Notes: a model not told the origin generated them from the sequence alone. Shown: positions 1-7,197, counted from the first letter of the stretch. The stretch: DNA of 8,240 nt from Candidatus Zhuqueibacterota bacterium RBG_16_48_16 (GCA_001771235.1 METF01000073.1:1-8240), one strand, 5' to 3'. A program made the numbers and translations.

Positions 1-59
1 AGCGGAGAAGATTACGGAGGCAGAAATGAGACCGCGAACGAGACAGGAACGGCCTCTGC
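1..59 (+). other. 3' end of an unresolved upstream gene
   Basis: No complete gene lies in this stretch. Two of the three forward frames could carry the tail of an upstream gene. One frame is open from base 1 to a TGA at 61-63, which would overlap the antitoxin start as ATGA, a typical operon junction. Another frame ends at TGA 27-29 after a short Arg/Lys-rich tail. The third frame stays open to TAA 92-94. In BrnT/BrnA-like modules the toxin normally precedes the antitoxin, so the missing gene may be a toxin. The visible residues are too few to identify it or even to choose the frame. Confidence 0.3.
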
Positions 60-332
60 ATGAATTCAAATTTATCGTTTCCCGAAGAATTTAAGTCTTT
101 CGATGAAGTACAGCAGTTCTGGAATAACCATTCAACTGCTGACTATTGGGATGAAATGGAGGATGTGGATTTGGAGCTTTCACCTGCTTTGAGATCAAAA
201 CTTGAAATTAAGAAATTGTACCGTTTGCTCGGCTTTTCACTGGAACAGATTTCAGGAATTGAAGCCAAAGCAAGATCAGAAAAAGTGGATAGTAAGGAAA
301 TAATTTGGAAGTGGGTTTTGGAGCATGTCTGA
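60..332 (+). CDS. CopG/BrnA-family type II antitoxin-like protein
   Basis: This is a 90-residue acidic protein. Its N-terminal half carries the pattern F-x-S-F-D-E-x-x-x-F-W-x-x-H-S-T-A-D-Y-W-D-E (about residues 11-33). That pattern is typical of the CopG-like antitoxin family (Pfam CopG_antitoxin), which pairs with BrnT-like or other small toxins. The C-terminal part (about 42-90) would supply the ribbon-helix-helix-like DNA-binding and dimerisation segment, ending in a helix with KEIIWKWVLEHV. In such modules the antitoxin binds its toxin and represses the shared promoter. ATG 60 is the first start codon in frame after the TGA at 27-29, with a modest AGGAA at 45-49. The gene probably follows its toxin, which lies outside the window. 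No toxin follows it: the next gene is purL, 38 nt downstream. Family assignment is by motif recognition; function is inferred. Confidence 0.7.
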   Translation: MNSNLSFPEEFKSFDEVQQFWNNHSTADYWDEMEDVDLELSPALRSKLEIKKLYRLLGFSLEQISGIEAKARSEKVDSKEIIWKWVLEHV

Positions 333-359
333 AGGCAGGCTTTGAATCTCCTGAAAAGT

Positions 360-365
360 AAGGTG
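360..365 (+). promoter_or_regulatory. Ribosome binding site supporting the TTG start of purL
   Basis: AAGGTG lies 5 nt before TTG 371. An in-frame TAA at 359-361 closes the frame just upstream, and no ATG or GTG occurs in frame until well inside the first PurS-like domain. The TTG start is therefore the only one that preserves the conserved N-terminus. Confidence 0.65.
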
Positions 366-370
366 AAAAA

Positions 371-3235
371 TTGGTTACGCGAATAGAATTAGCAACAAAG
401 CCCGATTTTTTTGATGCCGAAGGCGCCGCGCTGCGGGATGCGGCACAAGACCTCGGCATCGTTTCAATTCGCCAGGTGTACACCCGCAAGGTTTATTATT
501 TTTCCGGTGTGGTGAGCCATGCCGTCCAGCAAAGGATCGCCGAGGCTCTGCTGGCCGATGTGGTGACACAGGATTACGCCATCGATGAGCAGATTCATTG
601 TCCTGCTGATAAAGAGGTGTGGTCGGTGGAGATCACCTTTAACCGCGGTGTGACGGACATGGTGGCGGAGACGGCGCTGAAGGGCATACGCGACCTGGGT
701 ATCCAGGATATTACCGAAGCCAAAACAGCCAGGCGATTCGAATTCACCGGCAATCTGACGGAGGGCGAAAAAGAGCTCGTGGTTGAAAAGCTGCTGATGA
801 ACAAAGTCGTCGAGCACCTGCTGCAACCGGGGGAGACGATCTTCTTCCCCACCGCTGATGACCGCTTTACACTTGTGCAAGTGGCTCTTGTGGACGCTGA
901 TGATAGCGATCTATTGCGCATCAGCAAGCAGCGCGATCTGTTCCTTTCTCTCGAAGAGATGAAAACGATTCGGCGCCATTTTCGCGACCTGGGCCGCGAG
1001 CCGACCGATGTCGAGCTGGAGATGGTGGCGCAAACCTGGTCGGAGCATTGCAGCCATAAAACGCTCAAAGGCTCCATCGATTATAACGGCCAACGGATTG
1101 ACAATCTGCTCAAGCAAACGGTTTTCAAAGTGACCGAGGAATTGAACAAACCCTGGTGCGTCTCGGTGTTCAAAGACAATGCGGGTATTATCGAATTTGA
1201 CGATGAATTTAACATTTGTTTCAAGGTGGAAACCCACAACCACCCATCTGCCATGGAGCCTTATGGCGGCGCCAACACCGGTATTGGCGGGGTGATTCGC
1301 GATCCGCTGGGTACGGGTCTCGGCGCCAAGCCGGTTATCAACACCGATGTCTTTTGTTTCGGCCCGGTCGATATGAAGATGAGCGATGTGCCCAAAGGCG
1401 TGCTGCATCCCAAGCGCGTCATGCAGGGCGTGGTGGCCGGCGTCCGGGATTACGGCAACCGCATGGGCATCCCAACTACCAACGGCTCTGTTTTTTTTGA
1501 TGAACGCTACCTGGGCAATCCGCTGGTTTTTTGCGGCAATGTCGGCCTGATCCCGCGCGACAAGTGCGAGAAAACCATAGTGCCGGGTGATGCCATATTG
1601 GTCATCGGCGGCAGGACCGGGCGCGACGGCATTCATGGGGCAACGGCCTCGTCCGGCGAGCTTCATACCGAGAGCGAAGGCACCTGGAGCGGGGCAGTTC
1701 AGATCGGCAATCCCATCGTTGAGAAAAAAATTGTGGATACCTTGATGCAGGCGCGGGACAGGGGCCTGTACCGGGCCATCACCGATTGCGGTGCCGGCGG
1801 GCTGTCGTCGGCCATCGGCGAGCTGGCCGCTTCTACCGGCGCCGAGGTCGACCTGGAAAAGGTGCCGCTGAAATACCACGGTCTCAGCTATATGGAAATC
1901 TGGATTTCCGAAGCCCAGGAGCGGATGGTCATTTTCGTCCCACCCGAAAAAGTAAAAGACGCCCTGGAGTTGTTCGCCAGCGAAGACGTCGAAGCGACGG
2001 TCATCGGACGAACGACGGATGATAAAAAGATCAGGCTGCGATACAAAGGAACCGTTGTCGGTGAATTGGACGTGGATTTTTTGCACGACGGCTTGCCCGA
2101 AACCGTGCGCAAGGCGGTGTGGCAAAAGCCGGCCATTGCGGAATCACCCAGGCCCGAGAAGATCGATTATACAAAAGTGTTGCACGACATCCTGGCTTCG
2201 CCGAATGTGTGCAGCAAAGAATGGATCGTTCGCCAGTACGATCACGAGGTACAGGGCGGCAGCGTCTTGAAGCCGCTTGTGGGAGCGGCGAACGACGGCC
2301 CCGGCGATGCCAGCATCACCCGGCCCCGGCTGGGATCGCAGAAAGCCGTGATTTTGTCTAACGGCCTGAATCCGAAATACGGCCTGATCGACCCTTATTG
2401 GATGGCGGCCTCGGCCATCGATGAGGCGTTGCGAAACGTCATTGCGGTGGGCGGCAGCCTGGACAGGACGGCGCTGCTGGACAATTTTTGCTGGGGCAAC
2501 ACCGAAAAGCCGGATCGACTGGGCGGCCTGGTGCGAGCGGCGCAGGCATGCTATGATGTGGCTAAAGTTTTTGAAACGCCGTTTATTTCCGGCAAAGACA
2601 GCCTGAATAACGAATTCCAGACCGACTCCGGCGAAGCCATCGCCATTCCGCCGACGCTGCTCGTTTCGGCCATTTCCGTAATGGATGACGCACGCAAGGC
2701 CGTTTCCATGGATTTCAAAAAGAACGGCAGTTTCATCTATGTTGTCGGGGAAACAAAAAACGAGATGGGCGGATCGCATTATTATGATTTGCTCGGCTTG
2801 ACCAGCCCCAGCGTGCCGACAGTTGACGGCAAGGAAGCCAGGGAGATTTTTACCAGGCTGTCAGCCGCAATCGCAAACGGCTGTGTTCGTGCCTGTCATG
2901 ATTGCTCCGAAGGCGGCGTAGCCGTGGCTGTTGCCGAGATGGCATTTGCCGGTGGCCTGGGAGCCAGTGTTTGCTTGAGAACCATGCCAAGAACAAGCGA
3001 CGTGAGCCGAAATGACATTGCGCTCTTTTCCGAATCAAACAGCCGCTTTGTTGTTGAAGTTGACCCCAAGCGGGCAGACGATTTTGAGGAAATCATGAGC
3101 CTGTTGCCCTATGGCTATATCGGTGAGGTCAAGAATAGTGGGAAGCTTTTAATCAGAAGCCTGAATGAAATGATTTTGATTAATGAAAAAATCGCGGATC
3201 TTAAAGAATCCTGGCAAAAGACATTGAGGTGGTAA
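371..3235 (+). CDS. purL: Phosphoribosylformylglycinamidine synthase, PurS-PurL fusion subunit
   Basis: With PurQ, this 954-residue cytosolic enzyme converts FGAR to FGAM using ATP and glutamine-derived ammonia, step 4 of IMP synthesis. Residues about 4-74 and 84-156 are two successive PurS-like domains, like the PurS-dimer-type N-terminus of large PurL. A linker with LGREPTDVELEMVAQ leads into WSEHCSHK (223-230), holding the conserved catalytic-region His. The synthetase body follows, with the nucleotide-binding segment FKVETHNHPSAMEPYGGAN (284-302), GGRTGRDGIHGA (413-424) and TDCGAGG (471-477), then the second half with SGKDSLNNEF, HDCSEGG and FSESNSRF. No glutaminase domain is present; the separate purQ 3 nt downstream supplies it. 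At 954 residues it is longer than small PurL (about 740) and shorter than large PurL (about 1,300), as expected for a PurSL fusion. It starts at TTG with AAGGTG upstream. No key motif is missing. Confidence 0.95.
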   Translation: MVTRIELATKPDFFDAEGAALRDAAQDLGIVSIRQVYTRKVYYFSGVVSHAVQQRIAEALLADVVTQDYAIDEQIHCPADKEVWSVEITFNRGVTDMVAETALKGIRDLGIQDITEAKTARRFEFTGNLTEGEKELVVEKLLMNKVVEHLLQPGETIFFPTADDRFTLVQVALVDADDSDLLRISKQRDLFLSLEEMKTIRRHFRDLGREPTDVELEMVAQTWSEHCSHKTLKGSIDYNGQRIDNLLKQTVFKVTEELNKPWCVSVFKDNAGIIEFDDEFNICFKVETHNHPSAMEPYGGANTGIGGVIRDPLGTGLGAKPVINTDVFCFGPVDMKMSDVPKGVLHPKRVMQGVVAGVRDYGNRMGIPTTNGSVFFDERYLGNPLVFCGNVGLIPRDKCEKTIVPGDAILVIGGRTGRDGIHGATASSGELHTESEGTWSGAVQIGNPIVEKKIVDTLMQARDRGLYRAITDCGAGGLSSAIGELAASTGAEVDLEKVPLKYHGLSYMEIWISEAQERMVIFVPPEKVKDALELFASEDVEATVIGRTTDDKKIRLRYKGTVVGELDVDFLHDGLPETVRKAVWQKPAIAESPRPEKIDYTKVLHDILASPNVCSKEWIVRQYDHEVQGGSVLKPLVGAANDGPGDASITRPRLGSQKAVILSNGLNPKYGLIDPYWMAASAIDEALRNVIAVGGSLDRTALLDNFCWGNTEKPDRLGGLVRAAQACYDVAKVFETPFISGKDSLNNEFQTDSGEAIAIPPTLLVSAISVMDDARKAVSMDFKKNGSFIYVVGETKNEMGGSHYYDLLGLTSPSVPTVDGKEAREIFTRLSAAIANGCVRACHDCSEGGVAVAVAEMAFAGGLGASVCLRTMPRTSDVSRNDIALFSESNSRFVVEVDPKRADDFEEIMSLLPYGYIGEVKNSGKLLIRSLNEMILINEKIADLKESWQKTLRW

Positions 3236-3238
3236 CAG

Positions 3239-4024
3239 ATGGTGCCTCGCGTACTCGTGCTGCGTTCGGCAGGGTCCAATTGTGACGAAGAAACCGGCTT
3301 TGCCTTTGAGATGGTTGGCGGCCGTGCGGATCTGGTTCATATCAACAGCGTATTGCGCAAAAAAGTGCGTCCGGAGGATTATCACATTCTGGCCGTTCCG
3401 GGCGGCTTTTGCTATGGCGATGACATCTCCGCCGGAAAAATTCTGGCCAATGAGCTCAGGTACCAGTTGGCGGAAACCCTGCTGGATTTTCACAGGCAGG
3501 GCAAATTGATCATCGGAATTTGCAATGGATTTCAGGTGTTAGTGAAAGCAGGTTTGTTGCCATCAGTTGATTTTCAGGCCCCTCAGCAGGTAACCTTGAC
3601 CATAAATAATTCCCGAAAATATGAAGACCGCTGGGTCTATCTGTCGGTCGACCGAAGCAAGTGCGTATTTACAAAGGATATGCCCGACGTGATCGAGCTG
3701 CCTGTCGCCCATACGGAAGGCAAGTTTGTGGCAAAAGATATAGGTGTGTTGAACGCTTTGGAATTGAATTCACAAATCGTTTTTCAATATACCCGGCCTG
3801 ACGGAGCGAAAGTTGCTTATCCCTGGAATCCGAACGGCTCGATGAATCACATCGCCGGTATTTGTGATCCAAGCGGCAGGGTGCTGGGATTGATGCCGCA
3901 TCCTGAGCGCCACATCGATCCGACACACCATCCGCGATGGACTCGACGAGGGCTGGCTGAAGAGGGCGATGGAGTGGCTGTTTTTCGAAATGCCGTACAA
4001 TACTTCCTGGAGAGGAAAAACTAG
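3239..4024 (+). CDS. purQ: Phosphoribosylformylglycinamidine synthase, glutaminase subunit PurQ
   Basis: This is a class I glutamine amidotransferase of 261 residues that hydrolyses glutamine and passes ammonia to the PurL synthetase. Visible landmarks are the N-terminal strand with AGSNCDEET, the PGGFCYGDDISAGKI segment, the nucleophile elbow GICNGFQ with Cys95, and MPHPER near the C-terminus with His221 and Glu223, completing the Cys-His-Glu triad. The tail containing DPTHHPRWTR is typical of the longer PurQ forms; the short Bacillus-type PurQ is about 227 residues. ATG 3239 is preceded by GAGGTG (3226-3231) inside the end of purL, so the two genes are almost certainly co-transcribed and translationally close. 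No truncation or missing catalytic residue is seen. Confidence 0.95.
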   Translation: MVPRVLVLRSAGSNCDEETGFAFEMVGGRADLVHINSVLRKKVRPEDYHILAVPGGFCYGDDISAGKILANELRYQLAETLLDFHRQGKLIIGICNGFQVLVKAGLLPSVDFQAPQQVTLTINNSRKYEDRWVYLSVDRSKCVFTKDMPDVIELPVAHTEGKFVAKDIGVLNALELNSQIVFQYTRPDGAKVAYPWNPNGSMNHIAGICDPSGRVLGLMPHPERHIDPTHHPRWTRRGLAEEGDGVAVFRNAVQYFLERKN

Positions 4025-4127
4025 AATTATCCTTTCGGTAGTTTTGTTAAATGTTGTGTGAAATCTGCCCTGGAAAATTACAGGAATTTAATCTCTCATC
4101 ATGGAGGTTTAGCGCCGGGAGTGTGGT
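4025..4127 (+). other. Short intergenic gap between purQ and the UVR-motif gene
   Basis: The 103 nt contain no convincing terminator or promoter hexamers. GGAGG at 4103-4107 is too far from the ATG, but GGGAG at 4117-4121 stands 6 nt before ATG 4128 and is the likely ribosome binding site. Whether transcription continues from purQ cannot be decided. Confidence 0.5.
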
Positions 4128-4919
4128 ATGTATGATGATATAAGCCCTATACTTGAGAGATGGAAATATGCGCCGAACGATCTGAACGTCCGCATCATTG
4201 ACGGTGTGGATGGCCGTCAGAAGCTGCAAATGCGATTAGATCTTGGGTTGCTGCAAATGGAGCTTGACGGCAGGCCGGACGGTCGGCGACCGCATAAATG
4301 TGATACCTATTTAACCTATTATGAAAAAGCAGCAAGGGATGGGAAACCCGGAAAGGCGGGCAGGAATTTCGCTCTGTCTCCGCTCGATTGTTTAAAACTG
4401 CAACAGGAAGCCATTCAATTTTATCATCGATATCTGGCGTTGATGAAACTCGGGGATTTTGCTCGCGTCGCACGTGACACTTTGAGAAATCTGAGAGCTT
4501 TTGATTTTGTCTCAAGATATGCCACAAATGATGATCTGGTATGGTCTTTCGAGCAGTACCGGCCTTATGTCATTATGATGCACACACGAGCTCTCGCCTC
4601 TCTCAGTCTCAACAAGGGCAATTATGATGAAGCGTTGTCGGTGATTGAAAAAGGGATCAAAGACATAGAGATGTGTTATCACCACTATTCGGAAAAAGAC
4701 ATGCCTGACGAAAAATTTGAGCTCGGTTTTCTCAAGCAGTGGGCGGACGAGCTAAAGAACAAAAAGCCGCTTTCCGAAACGGAGCGCATCGTCCGTGAGC
4801 TTGACATCGCTGTCAAAGTCGAAGACTACGAGCGCGCTGCCTCGCTTAGAGACCAATTGAAAGGCTTGCAGAATAAGGGAACAAACCGGAATAGTTATCA
4901 AAAAGGAGCGAACCAATGA
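4128..4919 (+). CDS. UVR-motif, TPR-like helical protein of unknown function
   Basis: This is a 263-residue, apparently soluble protein with no signal peptide or membrane segment. The N-terminal region (about 14-56) contains a conserved-looking block with VRIIDGVDGRQKLQMRLDLGLLQMELDGRPDGRRP, seen in proteins annotated 'UvrB/UvrC motif-containing' or, misleadingly, 'UvrBC helicase'. The middle (about 95-200) is helical and TPR-like, with motifs such as ALASLSLNKGNYDEALSVIEKGI. Residues about 217-249 form a UVR motif with the signature DYERAASLRDQLKGL. UVR motifs mediate protein contacts (UvrB-UvrC, Clp/McsA-type proteins), so the motif alone does not imply DNA repair; no nuclease or helicase motifs are present. 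Its stop overlaps the start of the barrel gene (ATGA), implying co-translation. The specific role is unknown. Confidence 0.8.
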   Translation: MYDDISPILERWKYAPNDLNVRIIDGVDGRQKLQMRLDLGLLQMELDGRPDGRRPHKCDTYLTYYEKAARDGKPGKAGRNFALSPLDCLKLQQEAIQFYHRYLALMKLGDFARVARDTLRNLRAFDFVSRYATNDDLVWSFEQYRPYVIMMHTRALASLSLNKGNYDEALSVIEKGIKDIEMCYHHYSEKDMPDEKFELGFLKQWADELKNKKPLSETERIVRELDIAVKVEDYERAASLRDQLKGLQNKGTNRNSYQKGANQ

Positions 4920-6241
4920 AAACGATCAGGTGGTTGTTAGTCCTCGCTTTGCTGTGTGTGACGGCGCCTTCATTCTCCCAATACGCCGACGGTGGACTCG
5001 GTTACATGGGCACCGAGGGCGGATTGATCATGGGTGGCGTCGGCCTGACAAAAATCGATGATCAAACCTATTTTTCAATCAATTTCCGGCCGGAGCTGGC
5101 TTTCGGGAAATTCGGCGTTGGTTTGAACGTCAACCTGCTTTACGACACCGAGACCGGCCACATCCGCTCAAAGGATTGGGACACCGGTTATGACTATTTC
5201 CGAATGATCCGGTATCTTCGCTACGGCCACAAATGGGACAAAGTCTATGCCCGCGTCGGGACGCTGGATGCGGCGCGGCTGGGACATGGATTCATTCTCA
5301 ATTACTATACCAACGAAGCCTCCTACGATAACCGGAAAATCGGCCTGGCTTTCGACCTTGACTTTGGCAGGTTTGGCTTCGAGACTATCGCCAGCAACCT
5401 GGGGCGCGCCGAGCTGGTCGGTGGCCGCGTCTATTACCGGCCACTGCTGGGCATTGTGACCGTTCCGATCATTAAAAATTTTGCCGTCGGTGCAACATAC
5501 ACAAGAGATTTCGATCCTGACGTTTGGTCCGGCACGGACGATGGCGTTTCTGTTTACGGATTCGATTTTGAGCTGCCAATTATAAAAACTCAACTGCTGA
5601 ACACCATGCTCTATTTTGACTGGGCTCAATTAAACGGTTATTCATCCATCGAAAACGAATCACGAACTTTTGGCAGCGGCCGGGCTATCGGTGTCAGCAC
5701 CTCCATCGACAATTTAGGCGGTCTCATCGATTTATCCGCCAAACTGGAGCGGCGCTGGATGGGCGAAGAGTTTGTGGCCTCTTTCTTCGATCCATTCTAT
5801 GAAATCTACCGCTATCAGGAAATGAATGGTAACAGGCAGTATAAAACGGATCTGCTCATCGGCTTGCCCGATACGAAAGGCGTTTTCGGCGAGCTTTACG
5901 GAGGATTGCTTGGAAACAAAGTGCGACTGCTCGGAAATTTCATCCGTCTGGATGACCAGGAACGCAGTGGCGCACTGCACCTGGCGGCGGATGCTCCGGA
6001 TGCCGTGCCGACCGTTGCTGCGCACGCCACGTACGATAAAATCGCTATCGAAAAAACCGGCGACGTCTTCACCCTGGATAATAACAGCGTGGCCAGGGTA
6101 GGGCTGGGCTATAAAATCAAGCCGTACCTGATCCTGTACGTGGATTATATTTGGACCTTTGTCGAAACCGAGCCGGGCAGCAAAACCTACAAGCCGCAAG
6201 AGCGCATCGAGCCAAAACTGGTTTTTGTCTACAATTTCTAA
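4916..6241 (+). CDS. Predicted outer-membrane beta-barrel protein, function unknown
   Basis: This is a 441-residue secreted protein. Residues 1 to about 21 form a signal peptide (Lys and Arg, then the hydrophobic LLVLALLCV core, cleavage probably after PSFS). The rest alternates polar and aromatic or aliphatic residues in short strands rich in Tyr, Phe and Gly, with turns of Asn, Asp and Gly. It ends in a strand with PKLVFVYNF, and a terminal Phe is the usual recognition feature of outer-membrane barrels. I see no TonB box, plug domain, OmpA peptidoglycan-binding domain or lipobox. AAGGAG at 4903-4908 stands 7 nt before ATG 4916, within the end of the UVR-motif gene, and the comF-like gene follows 3 nt after the stop. 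Porin-like or structural roles are possible; no specific family is recognised. Confidence 0.75.
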   Translation: MKTIRWLLVLALLCVTAPSFSQYADGGLGYMGTEGGLIMGGVGLTKIDDQTYFSINFRPELAFGKFGVGLNVNLLYDTETGHIRSKDWDTGYDYFRMIRYLRYGHKWDKVYARVGTLDAARLGHGFILNYYTNEASYDNRKIGLAFDLDFGRFGFETIASNLGRAELVGGRVYYRPLLGIVTVPIIKNFAVGATYTRDFDPDVWSGTDDGVSVYGFDFELPIIKTQLLNTMLYFDWAQLNGYSSIENESRTFGSGRAIGVSTSIDNLGGLIDLSAKLERRWMGEEFVASFFDPFYEIYRYQEMNGNRQYKTDLLIGLPDTKGVFGELYGGLLGNKVRLLGNFIRLDDQERSGALHLAADAPDAVPTVAAHATYDKIAIEKTGDVFTLDNNSVARVGLGYKIKPYLILYVDYIWTFVETEPGSKTYKPQERIEPKLVFVYNF

Positions 6242-6244
6242 TCG

Positions 6245-6973
6245 ATGCCTTTCGAGATAAAATCGTCGGGCTGGTGGAATGAGGAAATTTTTTCGCCAGC
6301 CCGTTTTTTATGCCGCTCGCTGCTCGACTTTGTTTATCCTCCCGTTTGTTGGGGCTGCCATCTTTCCTTGTCAAGTGATGAATTTGTCTTATGCCATCGA
6401 TGCGTAAAAGCCTTGCCGTACCTGCAACAGCCGGCGCTGCCGGCGAGCAGGCTTTCCTGGCTGCAACTGGAAAAGATTTTTTTCGACAGCTCTTTGGCGG
6501 TTTACCAATACTCCGACATCGTTCAGGATCTTGTCCATCAATTCAAGTACAACGGCATGACCTCTTTGGCTTCTCTGTTCGGAAAAGCCATAGCCTCCCG
6601 CCTGTCGCAGAACGGCGACGAGATAGAGGCTCTGGTTCCCGTTCCGCTGCATAAGTCGAGATTGAGAGAAAGGGGCTACAATCAGTCCCTGCTTTTGGCG
6701 CAGCAGATCGCTCAAGTCCTTGGCGCGCCGGTCAACAAGGGGCAGCTCGTTCGGGTGAAAAATACCATTTCGCAAGCCACCCTGAGCAGGCAGGAGAGGA
6801 TGTCCAATGTGACAAATGCCTTTCAACTGAAACAGCCGGAGGTGTTCGGGGGAAAAAGCATCGGGCTGGTGGACGATGTTTTTACCACCGGCAGCACCAT
6901 GAATGAATGCTCCAGGCTGCTGAAAGATGCCGGCGCCAGCTCTGTCATGTGTATCTCAATCGTTCGGGTTTAA
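6245..6973 (+). CDS. comF: ComF-family phosphoribosyltransferase-like protein
   Basis: This 242-residue protein has the ComF/GntX layout. An N-terminal zinc-ribbon-like CxxC...CxxC (Cys35, Cys38, Cys50, Cys53) follows SLLDFVYPPVCWGC. It is followed by YSDIVQDLVHQFKYNG, the VPVPLHKSRLRERGYNQS block and a type I phosphoribosyltransferase PRPP loop, VDDVFTTGST (209-218). In naturally competent bacteria ComF proteins are needed for uptake of transforming DNA; in many others the role is unclear, so competence should not be assumed. ATG 6245 is the first start after the barrel gene's in-frame TAA (TAA, one codon, ATG). No Shine-Dalgarno site is visible, so initiation probably depends on coupling to the preceding gene. 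The length is normal and no key residue is missing. Confidence 0.92.
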   Translation: MPFEIKSSGWWNEEIFSPARFLCRSLLDFVYPPVCWGCHLSLSSDEFVLCHRCVKALPYLQQPALPASRLSWLQLEKIFFDSSLAVYQYSDIVQDLVHQFKYNGMTSLASLFGKAIASRLSQNGDEIEALVPVPLHKSRLRERGYNQSLLLAQQIAQVLGAPVNKGQLVRVKNTISQATLSRQERMSNVTNAFQLKQPEVFGGKSIGLVDDVFTTGSTMNECSRLLKDAGASSVMCISIVRV

Positions 6974-6992
6974 TGGCGGGATGATGGGTTTT

Positions 6993-7092
6993 GATTTAAG
7001 ATTTAAGATTAACGATTTTCGATCTCAGATCTTTGTTTGAAATTGTCCCGAAAAATCGCAAATCATAAATCGTTCATCGTAAATCGTAGATC
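6993..7092. repeat. Inverted repeat of two 6 x 7-bp arrays (GATTTAN-like)
   Basis: On the + strand six consecutive heptamers each begin with GAT, at 6993, 7000, 7007, 7014, 7021 and 7028; GATTTAA occurs twice at the outer end. On the - strand six heptamers likewise begin with GAT, read from 7092 back to 7051, including GATTTAC and GATTTAT. The two 42-bp arms match at 32 of 42 positions as inverted copies, around a 16-nt centre (7035-7050). The best matching outer part pairs 6989-7023 with 7062-7096. The array begins 19 nt after the comF-like stop. It is AT-rich, has no U-tract and does not look like a classical terminator. Function unknown; a dispersed intergenic repeat is most likely. Confidence 0.8.
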
Positions 7093-7141
7093 AAACTCCG
7101 TCAACCCCTTAACTGAGATATGACACGCGCCGAGATAGTTC

Positions 7142-7170
7142 TTGACATTTTATGAATTTTTCTCTATAAT
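7142..7170 (+). promoter_or_regulatory. Consensus sigma-70-type promoter of the aldolase gene
   Basis: TTGACA at 7142-7147 and TATAAT at 7165-7170 are separated by exactly 17 nt. All 12 hexamer positions match the housekeeping consensus. A transcript start near 7176-7178 would give a leader of about 60 nt before ATG 7240. No operator is obvious, which fits strong constitutive expression of a central-metabolism gene. Confidence 0.88.
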
Positions 7171-7180
7171 AGCCGCTGAT

Positions 7181-7197
7181 TTTGCTCAAAAAGCAAA
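7181..7197 (+). promoter_or_regulatory. Small hairpin in the aldolase mRNA leader
   Basis: TTTGCT (7181-7186) and AGCAAA (7192-7197) pair perfectly around a 5-nt loop, just after the predicted transcript start. It is AT-rich and only 6 bp, so it may be a 5'-end stabilising structure or chance. It is not followed by a T-run, so it is not a terminator. Confidence 0.35.

Noticed and set aside
911..2125. A 404-codon open frame on the minus strand
   Set aside because: It lies wholly inside the motif-rich synthetase part of purL, has no recognisable domain, and is explained by the GC-biased codons of purL on the opposite strand.
4025..4127. A promoter in the gap before the UVR-motif gene
   Set aside because: No pair of hexamers at suitable spacing resembles a sigma-70 promoter, and nothing else regulatory stands out.
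4128..4919. UvrB or UvrC DNA-repair protein
   Set aside because: Only the short C-terminal UVR motif is shared. Helicase motifs, GIY-YIG and endonuclease domains are absent, and the length is far below UvrB or UvrC.
6993..7092. CRISPR-like array
   Set aside because: Units are contiguous 7-mers without spacers and in inverted arms, and no cas gene is nearby.
6993..7096. Intrinsic terminator of the comF operon
   Set aside because: The stem is long but AT-rich and imperfect, and no T-run follows. A role at the 3' end is possible, but it is not a standard Rho-independent terminator.
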